Of a stretch of DNA of 10,556 nt, positions 5,507-10,556 are shown one piece after another. Made by a program: the position numbers and the translations under genes. The DNA is from Candidatus Omnitrophota bacterium. GTDB taxonomy: Bacteria; Ratteibacteria; UBA8468; MWAK01. Below the pieces are notes generated by a model. That model ran no database searches. It was not told the origin of the DNA and saw nothing but the letters and a program-made list of their open reading frames with translations. Location of the stretch: contig JAHJUB010000119.1 in the NCBI GenBank assembly GCA_018829455.1, forward strand, positions 1 to 10,556, in the 5' to 3' direction. The number at the start of each line of letters is the position of its first letter. Within the stretch, counting starts at the first letter, position 1.

Positions 5507-6323
5507 AAACAACTTTATAGAAAGTTCTATTTCAGGCGGCCTGTCGTTCCTGAAAGAATCCGTATTCTCCGATGACTACGCCTCCCAAAAAGGGTTTCTG
5601 CAATCCCTTGACCCGAGGATAAAGACGGCGACGCTCCTGTTGTTTGTCGTTCAGGTATTGCTGACAAAACAAATCGTTGTTTTATTGTGTCTTTACGCGG
5701 TATCCCTTCTGTTGGCATTCCTTTCCAAAATCCACCTGGGCTTTTTCTTAAAGAGAACATGGGTATTTATCCCCCTGTTTTCGCTTTTCATCGCCTTCCC
5801 CGCCATATTCAGTATTTTCACACCGGGCGAAACCCTGGCCACATTGAAAATAGCGGGGCTTGAACTAATCGTTACCCGCCAGGGATTATCCGGCGCGGCG
5901 TTATTCGTTACGCGCGTGATAACCTCAGTATCCTTCGTCGTTCTTTTGAGTACCACCACGAAGCATTTTAAACTACTTAAGGTACTGCGTATTTTTGGGA
6001 TTCCCCAGGTTTTTGTAATGACACTGGGCATGTGTTACCGGTATATTTTTCTATTTGTCGGAATAATTGAGAATACCTACCTTGCCATCAAAAGCCGGGT
6101 CGGCACAAAAGTCCACTCCAAAAGAGGACAGCGTATCGTGGCTTCCAATATCGCGTCCCTCTATCAGCGGTCTTACCGATTAAACGAAGACGTTTACCAG
6201 GCCATGCTTTCCAGGGGTTACAACGGAGAACCGCTTGTCCTGAATAATTTTAAAGCCGGTTTGCGGGACTGGCTATGGTTATTGTGCGTGCTCACGATTT
6301 TCGTGACGCTCACAATTGCATAA
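5499..6323 (+). CDS. nikQ: ECF nickel transporter transmembrane coupling subunit NikQ
   Basis: CbiQ/NikQ-family T-component (274 residues) that transmits ATPase motion to the metal-binding subunit. LDPRIK (37-42) marks the start of the membrane domain. Hydrophobic helices lie at about 44-76, 87-106, 133-152, 169-192 and 256-273. The signature coupling motif SRG lies in QAMLSRGYNGEP (234-245). The start is a GTG at 5499 that overlaps the nikN stop by 8 nt. The N-terminus from this start gives a normal family length, and AAAGG lies just upstream. It is followed by repeat element copy B and then the ATPase gene nikO. Confidence 0.94.
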   Translation: MIKNNFIESSISGGLSFLKESVFSDDYASQKGFLQSLDPRIKTATLLLFVVQVLLTKQIVVLLCLYAVSLLLAFLSKIHLGFFLKRTWVFIPLFSLFIAFPAIFSIFTPGETLATLKIAGLELIVTRQGLSGAALFVTRVITSVSFVVLLSTTTKHFKLLKVLRIFGIPQVFVMTLGMCYRYIFLFVGIIENTYLAIKSRVGTKVHSKRGQRIVASNIASLYQRSYRLNEDVYQAMLSRGYNGEPLVLNNFKAGLRDWLWLLCVLTIFVTLTIA

Positions 6324-6330
6324 TTCAATC

Positions 6331-6443
6331 GGACGCAGATTACCGCAGATAATCGCAGATTACAGATTAAAGATTACTTTAAGAAAGTACCTTAAAAATT
6401 ATTATTAATCCTTATCCTGTAGTTTCTGCGTACATCTGCGTCC
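6331..6443 (-). repeat. Inverted-repeat element copy B (nikQ-nikO gap)
   Basis: A 113-bp element with the same perfect 10-bp ends as copy A: GGACGCAGAT (6331-6340) and ATCTGCGTCC (6434-6443). It is inserted in the opposite orientation, because its internal core at 6405-6426 is the reverse complement of 5072-5093. It has extra internal CGCAGAT iterations (6344-6360) absent from copy A. It starts 7 nt after the nikQ stop and ends 3 nt before the nikO Shine-Dalgarno AGAGGA (6447-6452). No open frame is seen. Confidence 0.75.
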
Positions 6444-6457
6444 AAAAGAGGAAATTA

Positions 6458-7252
6458 ATGGATAACCTGATTTTTGAATTGAAAAACGTCTTCTTTTCCT
6501 ATCTGGAAAGGTTTCCGGCTTTATCCGACGTAAACCTCAATATACGGCCGGGAGAAAAATTGACCGTTGTCGGCGCAAACGGTTCCGGAAAATCTACGCT
6601 TTTACACATGCTTGACGGCCTTATCTTCCCCGGCCGAGGCACAATAAAGGCCTTCGGCGCTGACCTAAAAGAGGGCGTCTTCAACGATGAAAATTTCTCA
6701 AAAAATTTCAGAAGGAAGGTTGGATTGATTTTCCAGAATCCGGATGTCCAGTTATTCTGTCCTACGGCTAAGGAAGATATAATTTTTGGACCGCTGCAAC
6801 TCGGAATTGAAAAAGAAGAGATTGAAAACCGACTGGAAGAACTCACCGGCGTTTTGAACCTGAAAGACCTGCTGGACCGGCCGCCCCATCAGTTAAGCGT
6901 CGGTGAAAAACGAAAGGTTGCCCTGGCTTCCACCCTGATAATCGACCCGGACGTGCTCATCCTGGACGAGCCGACCGCCGGGCTTGACCCTTTAACAACC
7001 AGACACATTATCAATCTGCTCGTTCAGTCCAACGATTCCGGAAAAACAATCATCATCTCCACCCATGACCTGCGCCTTGCAGAAGAAATATCGGATATAA
7101 TTTACGTATTCAGCCCGGGAAAAAGAATCGTTAAATCCGGTAAGCCGGAAGAAATTCTAAGTGACGGACAGCTGCTGCGCGACAACAACCTCATCCACAG
7201 CTACAGCCACAAACATAAAAACACGACACACATCCATCCCCATCTGCATTAA
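6458..7252 (+). CDS. nikO: ECF nickel transporter ATP-binding protein NikO
   Basis: ABC ATPase of 264 residues that powers nickel import with NikMNQ at the inner membrane face. Seen in order: aromatic A-loop region FFSYLERFPAL (12-22); Walker A GANGSGKST (39-47); Q-loop Q93 in FQNPDVQLF; signature LSVGE (146-150), a common variant of LSGGQ; Walker B VLILDEP (166-172) with D170 and E171; D-loop AGLD; and switch H203 in STHD. Oddity: the last 18 residues carry seven histidines (247, 251, 253, 258, 260, 262, 264) in a tail beyond the ABC fold, a plausible metal-binding extension. AGAGGA (6447-6452) is 5 nt before ATG. It is the last gene of the operon and convergent with an MFS gene. Confidence 0.95.
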   Translation: MDNLIFELKNVFFSYLERFPALSDVNLNIRPGEKLTVVGANGSGKSTLLHMLDGLIFPGRGTIKAFGADLKEGVFNDENFSKNFRRKVGLIFQNPDVQLFCPTAKEDIIFGPLQLGIEKEEIENRLEELTGVLNLKDLLDRPPHQLSVGEKRKVALASTLIIDPDVLILDEPTAGLDPLTTRHIINLLVQSNDSGKTIIISTHDLRLAEEISDIIYVFSPGKRIVKSGKPEEILSDGQLLRDNNLIHSYSHKHKNTTHIHPHLH

Positions 7253-7321
7253 TACCATCTAAAGAGTTAGATAGATTAACGGCAAATGTAGTGTAGGCCC
7301 TTGTGGCCGTAGAGATTACGC
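7253..7321. other. Convergent gap between nikO and the MFS gene
   Basis: This 69-nt gap separates converging genes. It has a perfect but AT-rich 6-bp inverted repeat, ATCTAA (7257-7262) and TTAGAT (7267-7272) with a 4-nt loop, and a GGCC-N5-GGCC motif near 7287-7299. Neither is followed by a T run on either strand. I therefore cannot call an intrinsic terminator for either gene. Confidence 0.35.
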
Positions 7322-8500
7322 TCAAGTAGTCGACCGGACCAAGAACGCCTGAATGAAATAGGTAATTGCTATCAGCAAAACCGGGGCGAGAAAAAAGTAG
7401 CTGATTCCGGCTTGGAGGGCCGCACCCAGAATGAGCGGTCCGAAGATGCCGGAAATTCCCACCAGCGATTCATTAACGCTGACATTGCGGCCTCTCTTGT
7501 GGCGCTGGCAAAGTGAATAGAATACGCCGTTGTAAAAAGCGTGTCCGGAATAGATTCCGACAACCACCGATAGAATAATCACCCCGGTCAAACCGGAAAT
7601 TACCAGAGCGAGAAATACCCCGGCAAGCCCCAGTAGTTCTAATCGGGAATGGGCCTTGAAATTATAGCGCCAACCCGGAAATTTCATCAGGAAAAGTCCG
7701 AAGACCGCCTGAACAGCAAAAGAGAGAAAAAGCAGTGTGCCGGCAACGGCTGCAGAAAGACCAAAAAAATCAATAATCAACTTAGGCATGAGAAATCTTA
7801 GACCGCCGCTGATAATAGAAACGGTGACGATACCGACCCAACCCAGGAGCAGATAGGTCTTTTCCGTTCCCGGAGTTACCGTCTTATCCAGACCGGAAGA
7901 AGTATGCCTCTTTTCTTTTTTATCCCCTTCCCGCTGTTTGGCGGAAAACTTTCCGATAAATCGAAGCCCGGCGATAATCAAGAGCGAACTGGCCACTACC
8001 GGTAGAATTGAAATGGCCGGCGGAAGGCCGGCCAGGGTGCCGGCAATTAAAGAACCAAAGGCGATCCCGGCGCTCCAGCCGAAGGTGTAAAATGACGTGC
8101 TTTTAAGCACCGAAAGGTTGGCGCCCTCACCCATGAAAAGTTGAAATCCGATAAAGAAGAAGGCGGTTGCCGGACCGATCAGGAACGCCAGGATAAAAAG
8201 AGCGGCGAGGGAATGGAAAAAGATAAAACCCGGCGCAATGACGATGAAGGACAGACAGCCCAGGACCATGAATAAGTTTGCCGTTTGTTTATGGGCGAAG
8301 CGGCTCAGAAGCAGGTTTGAAACAAAATAACTGATTCCCCAGACAGAGCCCAATATGCCCAGCTTAAACGGAGACATACCCATCTGAACCGCTTTTACCG
8401 ATACCAAAAGGAGCAAGAAGGCGACCGAAACATCCATCAGCGCCGGGAAGACATAAATCCAGTATTTTTTGCGCAGAAAATTATTAATGATTTTCAGCAT
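7322..8500 (-). CDS. Major facilitator superfamily permease, substrate unknown
   Basis: Polytopic inner-membrane protein of 392 residues with about 12 hydrophobic segments in two halves. The halves are separated by a charged cytoplasmic loop (about residues 187-214, including KFSAKQREGDKKEKRH). The N-terminal half has MSPFKLGILGSVWGISYFVSNLLLSRFAHK (about 42-71), which fits the TM2 plus basic loop 2-3 arrangement of MFS carriers. SVNESLVGISGIFGPLILG near the C-terminus is also MFS-like. No motif lets me choose a substrate. GGAGT (reverse complement of 8506-8510) is well placed before the start. It is on the opposite strand to everything else, and its leader carries a large palindromic element. 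A link to nickel efflux or uptake is not supported beyond adjacency. Confidence 0.85.
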   Translation of the reverse strand: MLKIINNFLRKKYWIYVFPALMDVSVAFLLLLVSVKAVQMGMSPFKLGILGSVWGISYFVSNLLLSRFAHKQTANLFMVLGCLSFIVIAPGFIFFHSLAALFILAFLIGPATAFFFIGFQLFMGEGANLSVLKSTSFYTFGWSAGIAFGSLIAGTLAGLPPAISILPVVASSLLIIAGLRFIGKFSAKQREGDKKEKRHTSSGLDKTVTPGTEKTYLLLGWVGIVTVSIISGGLRFLMPKLIIDFFGLSAAVAGTLLFLSFAVQAVFGLFLMKFPGWRYNFKAHSRLELLGLAGVFLALVISGLTGVIILSVVVGIYSGHAFYNGVFYSLCQRHKRGRNVSVNESLVGISGIFGPLILGAALQAGISYFFLAPVLLIAITYFIQAFLVRSTT

Positions 8501-8516
8501 TCTTTACTCCAAAAAT

Positions 8517-8584
8517 GTAGGGGCGGGGTTGCACTGTGTCCGCCGTAGCTCGCTTTCTGAGCGAAGGAGGAGCCCCTCCCCTAC
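8517..8584. repeat. Composite palindromic element in the MFS leader
   Basis: Outer arms GTAGGGGCGGGG (8517-8528) and CCCCTCCCCTAC (8573-8584) pair at 11 of 12 positions. An inner hairpin CGCT-N5-AGCG (8551-8563) sits between CCGCCGTAGCT and GAAGGAGGA. The right end AGCCCCTCCCCTAC (8571-8584) is identical to 1352-1365 inside rlmN, and the CCGCCGTA core recurs in the HAD 3' copy. It lies between the MFS start codon and its predicted promoter, so it would be transcribed in the MFS 5' leader. Confidence 0.75.
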
Positions 8585-8595
8585 GTTAAATTAAA

Positions 8596-8604
8596 ATTAT
8601 AGCA
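8596..8604 (-). promoter_or_regulatory. Extended -10 promoter for the MFS gene
   Basis: On the minus strand this reads TGCTATAAT, a perfect -10 box with the TGn extension. No good -35 box lies 16-18 nt upstream, as is common for extended -10 promoters. Transcription would begin near 8589 and run through the palindromic element before the MFS start. Confidence 0.5.
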
Positions 8605-8650
8605 TAAAATTGGGAAAAATTATTTTTACAACAACCGCCCATTGTGTTAT

Positions 8651-8656
8651 TATAAT
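8651..8656 (+). promoter_or_regulatory. Candidate -10 box for lepB
   Basis: A perfect TATAAT lies 49 nt upstream of the lepB start. The nearest -35-like sequence, TTTACA (8625-8630), is 20 nt away, longer than ideal. The divergent MFS promoter lies about 50 nt to the left. Confidence 0.4.
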
Positions 8657-8704
8657 ATATTAGGTATTTAAAATCGTAATTCCAATTACACGAAGGTTTC
8701 CTTT

Positions 8705-9202
8705 ATGTTTAGAGAAATTATTAAGTACATTATTCTTTTCGCTTTTTTTGTCTCCGCTTTCTTTTTCTTCAGCGTGAAAAAAGGCGGGTTCTTTTATACC
8801 GACAGCGGCTCCATGGAACCGACTATTAGACCCGGGGACCGGATGGCGCTGATCAACACAAGGGATTTAAAAAGAAACGACATTATTATCTTCAGAGATC
8901 CTAAAAATACGGAAAAGTACCTGGTAAAGAGGGTAATCGGACTACCCGGGGATACCGTGGAAGTGGCCGGCGGACAACTTTATCTGAACGGCAAACCAAT
9001 GGATGAATCCTACCTGAAGGAAAGTTTGATTGTTTATAAATACGGCTTGACCCAGGTGCCGCCAGGCAATCTTTTTGTGCTGGGAGACAACCGGAACAAT
9101 AGTGGCGACAGCAGCGTTTGGGGATTTCTGCCAACCAACAATCTGCGCGGAAAGGTTATCTTTCGCTACTGGCCTTTGAACCACCTCGGCCAGATAAATT
9201 AA
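8705..9202 (+). CDS. lepB: Signal peptidase I
   Basis: Membrane-anchored Ser-Lys protease that removes signal peptides from exported proteins. It has 165 residues with a single N-terminal transmembrane anchor (about 6-24). The catalytic serine is S36 in DSGSMEPTI (box B), and the general-base lysine is K75 in YLVKRVIGLPGD (71-83, box D). Box E is GDNRNNSGDSS (127-137). The short length and single anchor resemble the compact type in Gram-positive and many uncultivated bacteria and not the larger E. coli enzyme. GAAGG (8692-8696) lies 8 nt before ATG. Only 3 nt separate its stop codon from valS, so the two are probably cotranscribed and coupled. Confidence 0.95.
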   Translation: MFREIIKYIILFAFFVSAFFFFSVKKGGFFYTDSGSMEPTIRPGDRMALINTRDLKRNDIIIFRDPKNTEKYLVKRVIGLPGDTVEVAGGQLYLNGKPMDESYLKESLIVYKYGLTQVPPGNLFVLGDNRNNSGDSSVWGFLPTNNLRGKVIFRYWPLNHLGQIN

Positions 9203-9205
9203 GTT

Positions 9206-10556
9206 ATGGAGAAACAGTACAGCGCCAAAGAGGTTGAAGAAAAGTGGCTGAAGATATACCGGGAAAATGAGTTTTTCCGTGCAAACTCCGATTCTCCCAA
9301 AAAACCATTTGTCATCGTCATTCCGCCGCCCAACGTAACCGGCGTTCTCCATATCGGCCACGCTCTAAACAACACTATTCAGGATGTGATTGTCCGCCAG
9401 GCGCGGATGTCCGGTCTTAGCACCCTTTGGGTTCCGGGAACCGACCACGCCGGCATAGCCACCCAGAACGTGGTGGAGCGCTCCCTTTTAGAACAGGGCC
9501 AGAAACGAGATGACCTTGGCCGAGAAAAATTCATCGAAAAAGTCTGGCACTGGAAAGAAGAGCGCGGCGGAACCATCATTGAACAGCTGAAAAGGCTGGG
9601 CGCTTCCTGCGATTGGCAAAGGGAACGCTTCACCATGGATGAGGGTTTAAGCGCCGCGGTTGCCGAAGCCTTCATCTCCCTTTACCAAAAGAAACTTATC
9701 TACCGGGGCAATTACATCGTCAACTGGTGCCCCAGGTGTACCACCGCCCTGGCTAACGAAGAAGTGGATTATGAAACAGAAGAAAGCCATCTCTATTACA
9801 TCCGCTACCCAGGCGAAGGAGGAACCAAAGGCATAGTCGTGGCCACAACCCGTCCGGAAACCCTCTTCGGCGACACTGCAGTCGCAGTCAACCCGAAAGA
9901 CATCCGCTACAAAAAAATGGTTGGAAAAAAGGTTTCCCTGCCTATTCTGAACCGCTTAATTCCAATCGTAGAGCACCCGATGGTGGAAAAAGGATTCGGC
10001 ACCGGAGCGGTCAAGATTACCCCGCACCACGACCCCAATGACTTTAAGATGGCCAGTGATTTAAACCTGCCCGGCATTACCGTTATTGACGAAAAGGGAA
10101 TTCTCACCAAAGAAGCCGGTCCTCTGGCCGGAAAAGAAAGGTTTGCGGCCAGAGAGGAGACCGTGGCTTTACTCAAGGAAGACGGCCTATTAGTTAAGGT
10201 TGAGGATTATCAGCACAGCGTCGGCCGCTGTTACCGCTGTGAAACCGTTGTGGAACCGTATCTTTCCAGACAATGGTTTGTCCGGATGAAGCCCCTGGCC
10301 GAACCGGCCCTGGCCCTGGCAAAAAAGAATAAACCTAAGTTCTATCCCAGCCGATGGCAGAAGGTTTACCGGATGTGGCTGGAGAATATTGAGGACTGGT
10401 GCATCAGCCGTCAGCTATGGTGGGGGCACCGAATACCGGTTTGGTATTGCCAGCAGTGCGGTGAGCTAACGGTAAGCGTTGAGGAGCCCAAGTCATGCTC
10501 CCACTGCGGCTCAAGTAGTGTTGAGCAGGACCAGGATGTTCTGGATACATGGTTTA
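9206..10556 (+). CDS. valS: Valine-tRNA ligase, 3'-truncated by window end
   Basis: Class I aminoacyl-tRNA synthetase charging tRNA-Val; the first 450 codons are present and the frame is open to the window edge. Seen: PPPNVTGVLHIGH with the HIGH signature at 49-52; GTDHAGIATQ (78-87); the CP1 editing domain with TTRPETLFGDTAVAV (214-228) and GTGAVKITPHHDPNDF (265-280); WCPRC (174-178); and a zinc-ribbon-like set C415/C418/C431/C434 before DVLDTWF. The KMSKS loop and anticodon-binding domains lie beyond the window. Start: ATG 9206 is 3 nt after the lepB stop and gives the usual MEKQYSAKEVEEKW N-terminus. No Shine-Dalgarno sequence is clear, so coupling to lepB is likely. The truncation is from the window boundary, not a mutation. 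Confidence 0.97.
   Translation, partial: MEKQYSAKEVEEKWLKIYRENEFFRANSDSPKKPFVIVIPPPNVTGVLHIGHALNNTIQDVIVRQARMSGLSTLWVPGTDHAGIATQNVVERSLLEQGQKRDDLGREKFIEKVWHWKEERGGTIIEQLKRLGASCDWQRERFTMDEGLSAAVAEAFISLYQKKLIYRGNYIVNWCPRCTTALANEEVDYETEESHLYYIRYPGEGGTKGIVVATTRPETLFGDTAVAVNPKDIRYKKMVGKKVSLPILNRLIPIVEHPMVEKGFGTGAVKITPHHDPNDFKMASDLNLPGITVIDEKGILTKEAGPLAGKERFAAREETVALLKEDGLLVKVEDYQHSVGRCYRCETVVEPYLSRQWFVRMKPLAEPALALAKKNKPKFYPSRWQKVYRMWLENIEDWCISRQLWWGHRIPVWYCQQCGELTVSVEEPKSCSHCGSSSVEQDQDVLDTWF

Noticed and set aside
6331..6360. CRISPR-like short repeats (CGCAGAT iterations)
   Set aside because: The units are 7-10 nt with no spacers of even length. They are internal parts of the inverted-repeat element.
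8644..8670. A third NikR-like half-site GTGTTAT upstream of lepB
   Set aside because: The partner at the right spacing (GTATTTA, 8664-8670) matches only 3 of 7 bases, and lepB is a housekeeping gene with no nickel link. This is probably chance in an AT-rich promoter.

Overview
The window reads as a contiguous piece of chromosome from an uncultivated, probably anaerobic, diderm (Gram-negative type) bacterium. Support for a diderm is a secreted beta-barrel-like protein ending in phenylalanine. Support for anaerobic or hydrogenase/urease-type nickel metabolism is a NikR regulator beside an ECF-type nickel importer. I cannot name the phylum from the sequence. Intergenic palindromic repeats are unusually abundant, and some have entered coding regions.

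Layout. (1) 50-2813, + strand: an extended -10 promoter, a DUF2156/GNAT-fold protein, the RNA methyltransferase gene rlmN, and a HAD-IB-like phosphatase overlapping the rlmN end by 11 nt. A small hairpin repeat lies between the first two genes. A GC-rich palindromic element is embedded in frame in rlmN and forms the tail of the HAD gene. (2) 2876-7252, + strand: a nickel island. nikR has a near-consensus sigma70 promoter overlapped by a NikR-like operator. A second NikR-like operator precedes an outer-membrane protein gene followed by nikM, nikN, nikQ and nikO, an energy-coupling-factor nickel transporter. Two related ~100-bp elements with identical 10-bp terminal inverted repeats lie in opposite orientation between nikM/nikN and nikQ/nikO. 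(3) 7322-8500, - strand: a 12-TM MFS permease convergent with nikO, with a palindromic element in its 5' leader. (4) 8651-10556, + strand: lepB (signal peptidase I) and the first 450 codons of valS, which runs off the window.

How it fits together: the nickel island looks like one regulated pathway. The outer-membrane protein would admit nickel to the periplasm, NikM/NikN would capture and translocate it with NikQ, NikO (which has a His-rich C-terminal tail) would drive uptake with ATP, and nickel-loaded NikR would shut off both its own promoter and the uptake operon. The most noteworthy points are the candidate NikR-controlled outer-membrane nickel channel, the pair of NikR-like operators, the inverted element pair inside the operon, and the palindromic element read in the same frame in two unrelated proteins. 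I saw no CRISPR array, tRNA, rRNA, transposase or phage gene. No stretch over 300 bases lacks a gene.
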